From Endocalyx cinctus (Eukaryota > Ascomycota > Sordariomycetes > Amphisphaeriales > Apiosporaceae), in contig BCKC01000005.1 in the NCBI GenBank assembly GCA_001600455.1, forward strand, positions 1,302,001 through 1,366,000: DNA of 64,000 nucleotides, in the 5' to 3' direction. Of the stretch, positions 46,791 through 57,812 are shown piece by piece (position 1 is the first letter of the stretch; the number at the start of each line of letters is the position of its first letter). Under the pieces are notes generated by a model. It was not told the DNA's origin, searched no databases, and saw nothing but the letters and a program-made list of their open reading frames with translations. The position numbers were made by a program, and so were the translations under genes.

Positions 46791-48551
46791 TTAGACCTCA
46801 GAATCAGGTTCCAAAGTCTGAAGTAAAGGGCCAACGAGATGTAAACTCCCCGTGGCCAGAACTCGAACTTTCTCCCCGCTCTTTTTGGCTAACTCAACCG
46901 CATCCGAGATATTATCTATGACGGAAATATGTGTCTCAGGGTATAAATTCTTCATCGCGTCTGCGAGACCTTGTTGAACGGTTAAGTCTCTCTCTGGCTC
47001 ATCCCCAGTCTGAGGTCGTAATTCGTTTCGAGTGAAGATAACCTCGTCGAAGGTGTCATCACCACCAGACACTCCGTCGAGTAAGCTGCGCAATAAGCGA
47101 GGCGCGTCGCGTTCTTGCTGGTTAAAGAGTAATACGGTTTTAGTAGTCGTAGTTGCCGAAGAAGGATTCTGTAGTTTTCCCGCAAACCATCTACCTACCC
47201 CCCTCAAGCTATCGTCCGTATGCGCGCCGTCGACGTACCAAGTTGCGTGCCCGTCCGCGCTTTCTATAGTCTCGCATCTCCCTCTCAATCTCGCCGTCCT
47301 TAATGCGTCGACGAAGAAACTGGGGGGATCCGTTAGCGTCTCCGTTGGCTGTCTTGTTTGACCTTCTCCTATCTCGCCACGTATTCTAAGTAAATGTTCC
47401 TTCGCGGCCGCCGCGGCCAATGCTTGATTATATTTCTGAAAGTCGCCCTCGAGCGTTTTCGTGGTAGTAGCGGCATTTCCCTGTGTCTGATCGGAGGCAG
47501 CGACGCTTGCCTCCCATCGAAGCACGTCTCCATCATCTATCTCGACCAAAACAGCCTTCTTCTCCTCCGCCCTACTTCTCAGGACCTTCATCACCTCCTC
47601 TTCGTGATCATTTCCCTCCAACTTCCTCGTAAAACACCTGCGTCCGGCTTTACACACGCCGGCTTTATGCCACGCGATCTCCGGCACCGTCCCGCCCAGC
47701 ATACCGACGTGATCAATTCCGAGCTGGGACACCACGGCGGCGGTGACGGCCTCGGGCGGGAGCACGTTAGTCGAGTCGTACTCGCCGCCGATCCCGCACT
47801 CAACCACCGCGCTCCGGACGCCTTCGCGCAGGAACGCGTGAAACGCCAGGATCGTCAGGAAGCGGAAGTAGAAAGGCTTGGTAGCGGGGCCCCGCAACGT
47901 TTCCTCGTCCGCGCCCGCTTCTTCTTTTTCTCCCCCCCCCGACGAAAGAAGACCGCGACCGGCCTCCGTGAAGGCGTCCCAGACCTCGAAGAAGTACCGC
48001 GCGAACAGGTCGCGCGAGATCGGCGCCCCGTTGATCTGGATCCGCTCCCGTACGGAGACTAGGTGCGGCGAGGTATACGTCCCGACGGGGCCGGCGGCGC
48101 CTCGGGCTTCGGGGTGCGTTAGTATCGCCGTGAGATACGCGCACACGGACCCCTTTCCCTTGGTACCGGCGACGTGGACGCATTTGAGTCTTGTCCCGAG
48201 GTCGTCTTGCGAGAGACCCGCCCTTCCGAGCCAGGCTAGCATTTCCGGGATGGCGAGAGCGTTGAGATCTTCTTTCTGCCCAGACTTGCCCGCGGATGCG
48301 GATACGGACGGAGCGAAGAGAGACGTCACGGCCTTATTGGATTGTAGGAGCGAGAGGTGAGAGAGCGCGGACTCGTATGTTCGCGCCATGGTGAAAGATG
48401 AATATGAAGATAATCCTGGCAATACCGACGAAGCAGAATTTACATGCCAAATACTTAGGTTGAACAGATGCGTAAGAGAATAAATATTATCGCACCTCTT
48501 TAATTTTGAGATTCTAGGAACACGGACTGAGAGTATGGATAAAAGGGCCAT
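46791..48551 (-). CDS. diverged folylpolyglutamate synthase-like ligase
   Basis: A single-exon frame of 586 residues from an ATG at 48551. It has a Ser/Leu/Arg-rich N-terminus of 54 residues (one acidic residue), a likely mitochondrial presequence; a second ATG at residue 55 (48389) opens MARTYESALSHLSLLQSN and could give a cytosolic form. Mur-ligase features: AGTKGKGSVCAYL (about 128-140), TSPHLVSVRERIQING, FARYFFEVWDAF, ECGIGGEYDSTNVL, IDHVGMLGGTVPEIAWHKAG, GHATWYVDGAHTDDSLRG and LLFNQQERDAPRLL. It differs from met7 mainly in extra acidic and Thr-rich insertions. Fungi often carry more than one such gene (FPGS and dihydrofolate synthase), so substrate is uncertain. Confidence 0.85.
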   Translation of the reverse strand: MALLSILSVRVPRISKLKRCDNIYSLTHLFNLSIWHVNSASSVLPGLSSYSSFTMARTYESALSHLSLLQSNKAVTSLFAPSVSASAGKSGQKEDLNALAIPEMLAWLGRAGLSQDDLGTRLKCVHVAGTKGKGSVCAYLTAILTHPEARGAAGPVGTYTSPHLVSVRERIQINGAPISRDLFARYFFEVWDAFTEAGRGLLSSGGGEKEEAGADEETLRGPATKPFYFRFLTILAFHAFLREGVRSAVVECGIGGEYDSTNVLPPEAVTAAVVSQLGIDHVGMLGGTVPEIAWHKAGVCKAGRRCFTRKLEGNDHEEEVMKVLRSRAEEKKAVLVEIDDGDVLRWEASVAASDQTQGNAATTTKTLEGDFQKYNQALAAAAAKEHLLRIRGEIGEGQTRQPTETLTDPPSFFVDALRTARLRGRCETIESADGHATWYVDGAHTDDSLRGVGRWFAGKLQNPSSATTTTKTVLLFNQQERDAPRLLRSLLDGVSGGDDTFDEVIFTRNELRPQTGDEPERDLTVQQGLADAMKNLYPETHISVIDNISDAVELAKKSGEKVRVLATGSLHLVGPLLQTLEPDSEV

Positions 48552-49280
48552 TGACGAGCTCTCAACCTATAACTTAACACTCCAACTCAGAACCAAAATC
48601 AAGGTGCAGTGAGATAATAGGGGCTTTTCATTGTTTCAAATGATCTTAGGTAAGAACGAGGCATTTACGTTATCTATCTGACATTCGTTGTCTGATAGGC
48701 AGTTCATGATGAGATGAAAGATGTCGCTTCAAAATCTTAGATGCGCACTTAGTAGTTGATAAAAGTTAGTGCAACTGTGCCCAGCCGGCCCCAGCTGCTC
48801 TCCTTATTTTACCCCTATTCAGACTGGAAATTCCTTACCCATTCAGTGAATCTGCAATGTGCCTGTTTACAACTACTATTGATGAGTAACTGTTCTAATG
48901 GGCAGGCACTGATATGTTCTATATATGATATATATAGCATCATCCTTACGATGAATATCAACCTTGCAGAGGTTATCATGTCTCATCTGAATCATATGGT
49001 AACGCTTCACAACTCCATACCCTTTTTGATTCCATTACTCTATTTTCTAGAAATACATTTCTTTTATGATCTTCTAGGTATATGATTGATATTTGATGGA
49101 AAGATATAGGCAACGTTTTCTTGTTTTTATAATTCAGAGAACACAAAGGGAAAACAAAAACAGGAATGTACGAGAGAAAAAAAGAACATCTCTTTACATT
49201 CCTCTAAAGCTAGCATGTATAGTTGTACAAGTTTTTACCCCACGTCTAAACGGATCCCTTTTTGACGTATGAACGATGTA
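48552..49280. other. intergenic
   Basis: No convincing gene. A 109-codon plus-strand frame at 48756-49085 shows no recognisable motif. Confidence 0.5.
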
Positions 49281-51378
49281 TTATTCTACCTGGAGGCTTC
49301 GTAGTCTAGCTTCTGTGGCAATAACCTGTCGTAGAGTTAGTTAATTCATAGTGTATAAAGCGTTGGGCTCTGAAAATAAGAGTAAACTTACGTCTAGCGC
49401 CTGTTGAACCTCCAAAACCTTTCGTACTTCACCCAACCAATCTCTGCTCAATGTCTTTGCCCACCCCTGCAGACCGTTCATCTCCCGTGCGGCAGCGTCA
49501 AGGTTACCCTCCTCGAGATAAGTCTGAGTGCGAGTAAGAATACTCTCGACATCATCGCCGTCGGCTAATCCTTGCTTCTTGAACATGACCTTGCTGAGGA
49601 CCCAGCTGGAAGCGTGGCTAGCAACGCCGGCGTCCTCGGGAAGGAGAGCTGCCTTACGCACCTCGGAAGCGACCCGGCGGAACCGGTCAATTAGCTGAGC
49701 CGAGGTCGCAATACCTCTTTGGTAAGCTGATGGGTTGATCGAACCGATAGCTGCGTTCACAATCGGGTCCTCATCAGAGATTTCCTTAAGGGCCACGAGC
49801 TCTCGGACGAATGGCCTTGGGTGTTCGGTATCGTCAAGACTGGCACGCACTGCCTCAACCGCGACATGGAGCTGTTGAGTCCTAAGGTTCGCATCGACGA
49901 CATCGTTCCAGCCTGTCGTGAGTTGCTCTAGTTCCTTGACTGCGGAGCTGAGCTGGTCAAGTTTACTCAACCTGCCGTTGCGCTCAGCCTCAACCATAGC
50001 CTTGACGTCTCTGAGGAATTCTCGCTTGAGTGCTACGGTCTGTTCAACGAGCTTGTTCTTCAGTTTTTCCTCGTTCACCAACTTCTCTCGCTCCGTCTCC
50101 GCTTTGATCCGCTCCTCGTAGGTCGACTGGATACGTTTCATTTCTTCCTCAAATTCTATTCTCCATTGGATTTCCTGAGCGGACATTGCCTTTTCGACAC
50201 GGCTAACAAGCTCCTGAGCTGCGGTTTCGAACTCCTTGACTTTGGAACTGACCTCAGAAGCAGCATCCTTTTCTACTTGAGCCTTCATGTCACGGATCTG
50301 GGAACCAACTTTGTTGAGGTGGTTTTTAGCTTTGCCAATAGTAGACGAGTAGCGATCATTGGCGTTGTCGGCATTCACAACCGTAATGATGTCGTTCAGC
50401 ATCTTGACTAGTTCCTGAATGACGGGCTCCTCCGCATCTTTGACACTTAAAGGATCGATGGGAGAAGCGGGAGGGAATCTAGAAGGCTCGTCAACCTCGG
50501 GGGGTTTGAAATCTGACTTAGGTTTCTCCGCAACGGTGGAATCAGCAGGGGATGAAGATGGGGCAGTTTTAGGCGTCTCGGCCGCTTTCGCGGCAGTCTT
50601 CTTTGCCTTTTTCTCCGCGGGAGTATCGGCCTTCTTCTCCGGTGCAGAACGAACTGCACTTGACTGCCGACCGGCAGGCTCACCACTATCTGCTACACGC
50701 CATGAGGCACCGCTTTGAGGAGCGATCTTGACCTGAGCACCGGTATCCTTGGCACGACTCTCACCTAGCGTAGTACCATGATAACGCTTCTTGAAATCTA
50801 GATCCTCGAAATAAAGGACGGCCTGTTCACCATATGGCACGAACTCGGTGAAGAAATCATGGAAGTTATCGTTGATGCGAGAGTACCATACGCCTCCCCC
50901 AAAGCTTATGACACCTAACCAGAATAAGGTCAAAATAGAATTACGTAGTCGACGGAAGAAGCCTTTCTTCTTCTTAACAGGTACGGGAGGTGGCGGTGGA
51001 GGTTTTGTCGTAGAGACAGGCTTTGAAGCTGGCGGCGGAGTAAGAGGAACGTTCTTTGTTTCGATAGTATTGGCATTAATATCGCGCTCCAGCTTTGATG
51101 CGGGTGCTTTACTGGTATCAGCCGAAGTTGTTTCGCTTGCCGGTAGCTTTGGTGGTAAATTTGGGTTGGTAGAGGGCTTCTTGTCATCGGCAAATCGTCT
51201 CTGGTGAAAATTGACATGTCAATGGGTTGTATGTCCTAAATTCAAAAAATCGAAAAATCAGACGTACCTTGGCAACAACTGTCGATCTTGCGATCGTAGG
51301 CTGCCATTGTTGGCTAATGGCAGAGGCAATAGGCCTACTGCCTACGGCCCTAACAGATCGCAACGAGTTACGCAACAT
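49281..51378 (-). CDS. mic60: MICOS subunit Mic60 (mitofilin)
   Basis: Three exons on the minus strand: 51378-51268, 51200-49392 and 49325-49281 (654 residues). The last exon adds 14 residues, VIATEARLRSLQVE, behind a 66-base intron. The order is a mitochondrial presequence (MLRNSLRSVRAVGSRP), a Pro/Lys-rich region (PPPPPPPVPVKKKKGF), one membrane segment (about 126-145, LTLFWLGVISFGGGVWY), a long coiled coil (about residues 280-460, Glu/Lys/Arg-rich) and the mitofilin domain (QGWAKTLSRDWLGEVRKVLE). Mic60 anchors cristae junctions in the inner membrane together with Mic19 and Mic10. Exon lengths and frames agree throughout. Confidence 0.93.
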
Positions 51379-52412
51379 GAGGACATCGAATGTACCTCTA
51401 AACTGCGATTGACGTTGCGTTGTTGTGATAAAATTGTTTGGCGTGCGTTGAAAATATGAGGCGTAAAAAGCTCAGAAGCTTTTCTTGCTCAGTACCTAAC
51501 AAGTGACAAACTATCTAGTTAGCTAGGCTAATGGATATTCCCGGAACTGTCCGGTTAAGCGTTTGTGGGTATAGAAATATGTAAATACTCGTCATATGTA
51601 TATATCGGTACATAACCCTACATACCTAATACATAGTAAATTGCCCCGAGTTACAGTACATCTTAGGTGCTAAGTAGGTATCCTACAGGGTATTATGATA
51701 GAGCTCTCAGTGCATATTTTACTATTTATGAAGTATATTATTAGGGGGTATTCGGTGTTGCTTTAGGGACCGCTTGGAAATCTTATGGAAGTGCGCTGGC
51801 GAAATACCGTAAACGTTGCAACGGAGCGAGAATTGGTTGTCTATTAAACCATGTTGTTCTATTGCATTATTTGGCGTGATTTACAATTCAGTTGCGCGAC
51901 AATCTCAGCAGCAGCTTCTTCTCTTCTTCCCCTTTACTAAGTAGTTAATGATTCTACAACTCATGCATGATCCCCAGAAAAACCCCAAGCCCGTACATTA
52001 GAACCGAAGAAAAAGAAAGGAATAAAAAGGGATCAGGTATTAAAAATCTGTATGTCACCATCCGATACACCCTTGTATCGAAATATATAACCTTCGTCAT
52101 GCGTCCTCGTGCTCCCTAAAAACTAAGGAGCGCGCCCAACCGACCATCTCTTGCCTGGGTATGTCGAGATCGAGTTTTCGCCGTAAAACAATTTTCTGAG
52201 GTTATCTGTCTCTGCCACATCAACTTGTCTCTTCATTTGATGACTGATTATGCAAGTGCACTAGGGAGATGAGTTGTCCCGTGAACTACACAAGCGACGT
52301 GCATAAATAATAGTATGGGAAAATCGAAAAGTACGAGCAACCAGAGAAAATCCTGCTTTGGATTATCACTCAACCGGAATACCACGCGGCCTACGCCCTT
52401 CCGGTAACGCCT
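51379..52412. other. intergenic
   Basis: About 1 kb between the Mic60 start and the Rab5 3' end. No gene seen. It should hold the Mic60 promoter and the Rab5 3' UTR. Confidence 0.5.
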
Positions 52413-53328
52413 CTAGCAGCTGCAAGGCCCTCCTGATTGTGTGTTGGCCCCTTCCGTCGGTCCCAAGCTAACTCCACCTGGCCGTTGTCCCGGTCTGGCG
52501 TGACGAGGGCCAACCTGATCGAGTGGTAATTTCTTCGCGATCTCCGTGAATAACTCTTTGACATTTTCCGCCGTCTTAGCCGAAGTCTCGAAAAATAAAA
52601 GGCCGGCTTCGTTGGCATACGCCTCGGCATCGGCAATGGATACCGCTCGTTTATCTGGTTGCTCGTTTACAAGATCCAACTTGTTCCCTGCGAGTGCAAT
52701 GATAATGTTATCTTTGGCTTGTCGTTGTAACTCCTTAACCCACGCTTTGGCCTTATCGAGCGAAGCCTAAATAGATTTGACGTTAGTTATGATCCCTTAT
52801 CAGGAGACGGGATAACAGCAGAGGCGTACAGATTGAGTAATGTCGTAAACAACTACGGCGCAGTTGGCATTTCTATAGTACATAGGCGCCAAAGACTTGT
52901 ATCTCTCTTGTCCAGCGGTATCCCAAATCTCGAACTTCACCGTCGTATTCTCGTCAAGGGATATAGTCTGAGTGAGGAAAGCAGCGCCGATGGTGGATTC
53001 TCGGTATGAGTCGAATTGATCCTAAGAACATATGAGCATCTATATATCCGGTGAGAGGTTTAAGAAGCCTAGGATGATGTACCTTGACGAATCTAAGGAC
53101 TATGGAGCTCTATTTCGGGTTGTATTATTAGCATCGGTCTACTTTTTCGTACGATAAAGCCACTACATGATTTTACCTTTCCGACAGCGGACTCTCCTGT
53201 AATCATATTAGCTATGCGACAAACAAGAAAAATAAAGGAGAGTTATACGTACCGAGCAACACTAATTTGAACTGCGCGAAGCGGGAGTTCGCCCCTCGGG
53301 TAGTTCCAGGCCCTGCTCGAGAAGCCAT
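52413..53328 (-). CDS. rab5: Rab5/Ypt5-type small GTPase
   Basis: Five exons on the minus strand: 53328-53253, 53196-53177, 53109-53083, 53021-52830 and 52766-52413 (222 residues). Two internal exons are tiny (20 and 27 bases), encoding ESAVGK and SSIVLRFVK, which complete the P-loop GESAVGKSS. The other GTPase motifs are present: switch I (ESTIGAAF), WDTAGQE, GNKLDL and ETSAK. The protein ends CSC, a double geranylgeranylation site of the CXC type. Rab5/Vps21 GTPases control early endosome fusion. The N-terminus begins [20 protein letters not shown], as in other filamentous fungi. It is divergent from Sac1. Confidence 0.95.
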
Positions 53329-54200
53329 GACAACTGGGTGAATGTGATATTACTGTTGATAATAATTAAAAAGAACTGGAGAATAGGTCGCAGCGACAAA
53401 AGAGTTCGAGACGGGCGATATCGATCTATGAATTTCGGGACGATGCGGATGCGTCGTATTGTAATAGGATACAAACAAGGCAGAGCTTTGTTATGTTACA
53501 CGGACGTTAAATACTGTAACTATCTGATAAATAGAAAAATGGAAAAGAGGAAAAGATTCAGAGAGATCAAACCTACAATAACAGGTAAAACAATAAAAAA
53601 AAAAAGAAAGAAAAGGAGTAGTTATTGATATTATCACTGCCTGGAAATGGAAGGGATGGTGCAGTAGCAGGTGATGATGTGTGTATGAAGCTCATCCAGT
53701 AACGAAAGAGCAGGTGGAATGGTTTCGGCTGGGACACCGGCTGGAACACGTCAAGGGGTCAAGCCACAATGAAGACATATGACTTTAAAAGACATAAATC
53801 GGATATAATGTTATCGTTGATATTTATCCGTATAAAGGTATTAATACTTTCGTAAGAAAAGTCCACGGGTACTATTGATTTATCGAGTTCAGTGTATTTA
53901 GTGAAACTAAAATTAGATAATAACCGGATCTGTTAATAAACTCTGCCTAAATAAATATATGTACTTAAGTCATTACTCAACAACTTGGACACTTGAATCA
54001 AGTTGAACCCGTGGCCTTGTAAAGGAGTCCTCCTGGTAAATTAATAAGGTGACGAAATACGCAGCATAACCATTGGGCACTCACAACTTGAACTTGTACC
54101 TTGTATGTAGGAGAGTTTCAAACTTACATGGCTTCATGAGCTTCTCAAGCTCCCCCTTTCGCTTGTGGTTCATCTGACGAAACTATCTATTCTGCCCACC
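53329..54200. other. divergent promoter region of rab5 and sac1
   Basis: 870 bases between two divergently oriented genes. No gene seen. An in-frame ATG at 54165 for the Sac1 gene gives 12 extra residues; the family normally starts at the ATG at 54201. Confidence 0.5.
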
Positions 54201-56481
54201 ATGACACTCCCGTATAGGGACATAAATGTCCACGTTGCCAGCGACTCCTATACCTTTGCCTCGCCTTCCTCTCCCAATGCTCCTACACTCGTGGTTGATC
54301 GACCTTCCGGAGATGTTAGATTGAGCGAGAGCACGTCATTTCCGAACAAGCGCGCATCGCGTGTATCTAGTATCGCTGGTATCTTAGGATTGATCAGATT
54401 GCGACTGGGTAAGCTTCCAGAATATAAGGGCGCTAGAAGCCTTCACCCCTGACAGCATCTAATTCTTGCTGTAGATAAATATGCCATCGTCATTACGAAA
54501 GCCCAACCCGTAGGCCGTCTTAAGGGACATATGGTCTATAAAGTCATTGCGACCGACTTCCTACCGATGCGTGAACGGCAAATACGTGACCCGGATGAGG
54601 ATCAATTCCTTTATCTATTAAAGACATTCATAATGAAGGGTCCTATGTACTTTTCTTACTCGATAGACCTCACCAATAGCTTTCAGCGACAAGCCTCTGC
54701 CGATAATTCCGCCCCCTTATGGATGCGAACCGATGACCGCTTCTTCTGGAATAAGTTTGTCCAGACCGACTTGATCGATTTTCGCAAGATGGGTAACAGA
54801 TCCTTCCAAGGAGCCCAACCCGGCATCGACCCTTACATTCTTCCCATCATTTGGGGTACCCTCGAAATCCGACCAACCAAGATCAAGAATACACCTATTA
54901 CCGTTGCTCTGATTACCCGGAAATCTCGATACAGAGCAGGCACCAGATACTTCACTCGAGGTCTTGACGAAGAAGGTCACGCGGCAAACTACAACGAAAC
55001 CGAACAGGTCCTTGTGTTGAATGACACTGGCGGCGGACTTGGTGGATTTGCCGGAAGTGGCGATATGCAGAGTGGCAAATTGGGAGGTACCGAGGGAAGA
55101 GAGATGCAAATCTTGTCTTACGTACAGACCCGCGGCAGCGTACCGGTATATTGGGCAGAGATTAATTCTCTTAAATATACACCTAAGCTTCAAATTAGAG
55201 GCATTGAGACCGCCTTTCCAGCTGCGAAAAAGCACTTCGACGAACAAATTCGCGTCTATGGCGATAATTATCTGGTGAATCTGGTGAACCAGAAAGGCCG
55301 TGAGCAGAGAATCAAAGAAGCATACGAACAGATGGTCAAGATGTTGGCTTCATCACCGAGTGAGAAAGTCAAGGCCGATTTAATCACCGACGAGAAATTT
55401 CACATTATCGAGCCCAGTTCTTCTAAGCAGGGATACGATCGGTTGCATTACGTCTATTTTGATTATCACCATGAAACCAAGGGTATGAAGATGCACCGCG
55501 CCATGCTACTTGTCGACCAACTCCATGACGCCCTGATCGCCCAGCAATACTTTCGGGGCGTAGATATGCCGGCCAATGGTGGTCTTGAGACTAGAAGCTT
55601 CCAGACCAGCGTTGTACGAACCAATTGTATGGATTCCCTGGATCGTACCAATGTGGTTCAAAGCATGTTTGCAAGATGGACGTTAAATCGCATGTTTGTC
55701 GATCTAGGCCTGCTTCAACGAGGCGAGAACTTTGCAACGGCTGACCCCGCCTTCGAATTTCTCTTCCGCAATCTTTGGGCGGACAATGCGGACACGGTAG
55801 CAAATGCCTATGCTGGTACTGGAGCCATGAAGACCGACGTTACGCGCCTCGGCAAGCGGACTAGAGCAGGGGCTCTTCAAGATGGCAATATTGCCGTGAC
55901 CCGATACTGTCTCAACAACTTCCGAGACGGGCCTAAACAGGACGCGTACGACCTGTTCCTAGGCGCCTATGAACCTTCCACGTCAAACATTGGCTCATCG
56001 CTAATATTTGCGGATCGTCGGCCTATCCTTATTCAAAGTATTCCTTACATTATGGCGTTCAGCCTGTTTCTTGTGTTTGTTGGTCTTTTCACAAAACGGC
56101 TCCCTGACTCCGCCGTTCTCCCCATGCGCCTTTTCATTCTGTTTTGGACGATCGTGGCCGGTTGGAGTTTGAATTTTATAATTAGCAATGGAATGCTTTA
56201 TGTAAGTCTATCTGATAAATCTGCTACATCACCTCGTCAAGCCATATCTTCTCTTTACTACCGTTTCCCTCCTATTACCGGATGCTAACCATCTCTTTTT
56301 TTGTGCGTAGGTCAACTGGCCTAAACTGAATCCTCGCCCATGGGCTACGGAAGGATACCAGGACGCCATTGTCAAGGTGAGGAAGGACAAATTGCTTGGC
56401 CCATTTGTTGCGAGACATGAGCGGGGCCTGAGCACGGCGAGATACCTTAATGCGGAAGAGGGTAAGAAGAGAATCGAATAA
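54201..56481 (+). CDS. sac1: phosphoinositide phosphatase Sac1
   Basis: Three exons: 54201-54408, 54475-56201 and 56311-56481 (701 residues). It starts MTLPYRDINVHVASDSYTF; KAQPVGRLKGHMVYKV, PTLVVDRPSGDVRL and NWPKLNPRPWATEGYQ are family blocks. The catalytic CX5R motif is CMDSLDR (C454 to R460), preceded by RTN. Two hydrophobic segments near the end (IPYIMAFSLFLVFVGLF and LFILFWTIVAGWSLNFII) anchor the protein in ER/Golgi membranes. It dephosphorylates PtdIns4P and PtdIns3P. The small intron 1 (66 bases) follows a CTG G codon. It is divergent from rab5. Confidence 0.95.
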
Positions 56482-56955
56482 AGTAAGATCACAGAAGAAA
56501 TCGCGGGTAATGGACGACGTGCCTCGTCGTCTTTCCCTGTTATCTGGAGGCTTGTAATCTTGCAATCCAGATCTGTTATAGAATGGGATCGAAGGAAAGC
56601 AATTATTGTACAATATACTAAATCCTACAAGACGGAGTAGGGTACTCGGGTATGGGCCTAGAGTCTAGACTACACACACGGTGTCATAAGTTGTTCATTA
56701 TGTTTTATTAATTATTTTAATATCAAGTTTTGATTCTCTTCATCTGTTCTTTTAGCTGCCTTTATTTTTTTGTGTGAAGATTGTTTATACCTTATAAGAA
56801 GTGAAGACAATCTAACATTTTATTTACGTACTCTAACTAGATACGACGTTTTAGGAAGACCTTTTATTAAGTGGTGAGCCGGTCTTGGGATTACTGATGG
56901 GAGGGCTCTGGTCTCGACGAGTTCTAGACACTTTGTATTGGGCTTTCTAGCTCAG
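56482..56955. other. intergenic
   Basis: Sac1 3' flank; AT-rich, no gene seen. Confidence 0.5.
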
Positions 56956-57498
56956 TCGTCGGCTTAAGCAGCATGTTTCTATGGGGGCTGGCCGCGACGA
57001 AGCACGGAAACCTTCGAACTTGGGGAATGATAGTTCCCATGTTCATCGCCATTGCCAGCACACCGGCCGTCTAAGCTACTCAAAATACTAGTGCTAGTCC
57101 TTACGGGCGAGTGGCAGCTTACTAGCTACTAAACTCATATCCTGTTACGGCATGAACTCTTAACAACTATCCCGACTCTCTTCTGTGCCCAGATACACAC
57201 GAAATTGAAAAGCAACCTAACTTATCTGTATCACTCTAGACTATGTTCAGTCTTGCCGTTGTCAGCTAAGACATTTCAGGAGCACACGAAATGAGCCGTG
57301 ACGAACACTTTACTTTTCACTCTCTTCGCGGCCGGCAATACTGCGGGTCCGTTATTTTTCCATGATCAGGACGCACCCATATAGGTGTTGGCTATTACTA
57401 GCATTCTCGCCTTCTTCGCCATCACATTCTTTAGAGTCGTCGGAATAAGGGTCGTTATGATGCTCGAGAATGTCGAACGGAAGGATAACAAGAACTAG
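56956..57498 (+). pseudogene. decayed Dal5-type MFS transporter (C-terminal part)
   Basis: Pieces in register of an allantoate-permease-type major facilitator. At 56973-57071 the frame gives MFLWGLAATKHGNLRTWGMIVP and MFIAIASTPAV, then a stop. At about 57280-57498 a frame reads EHTK, stop (57292-57294), AVTNTLLFTLFAAGNTAGPLFFHDQDAP, stop (57382-57384), LAITSILAFFAITFF and ENVERKD. The family has AGHTKR..TN....GNI.GP..F...DAP, so the first stop is CGA to TGA (the conserved Arg) and Glu replaces the Gly before His. Both are C-to-T or G-to-A changes, as repeat-induced point mutation or deamination would give. Not functional. Confidence 0.7.
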
Positions 57499-57812
57499 GA
57501 TTTAAAATATGTTTATAAATATTAGGGAGGGTATTTGACCAACAAAAAAGTAACGTCCTCTAGATTTATATTATGATGAGACATGAAGGAGTAGGTTACA
57601 ACGAATTGATAGCGTAAATAGACCACGAATGTGATTTTTCTCGACAGAAACGAAACATTTAAGCTGATGAAGCTCTATAGTTTATATACATAACTAGTTT
57701 ATTACTGAGTCTGTTACTTTCATCACCAAATCCTCACCGAAGTCCTAGTGAAGGACCTTTATTTTAGTCTAGAGAAAGGAGCCGTTCTATATACACGGTC
57801 GCGAACAATCGA

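Noticed and set aside
47394..48183. Plus- and minus-strand frames of 120-220 codons over the second folate ligase
   Set aside because: Shadows of the ligase in GC-rich DNA; Arg/Pro-rich with no family motif.
50933..51200. A shorter Mic60 start at TTG (codon at 50933)
   Set aside because: The frame continues upstream through exon 2 and the spliced first exon, which supplies the ATG and presequence.
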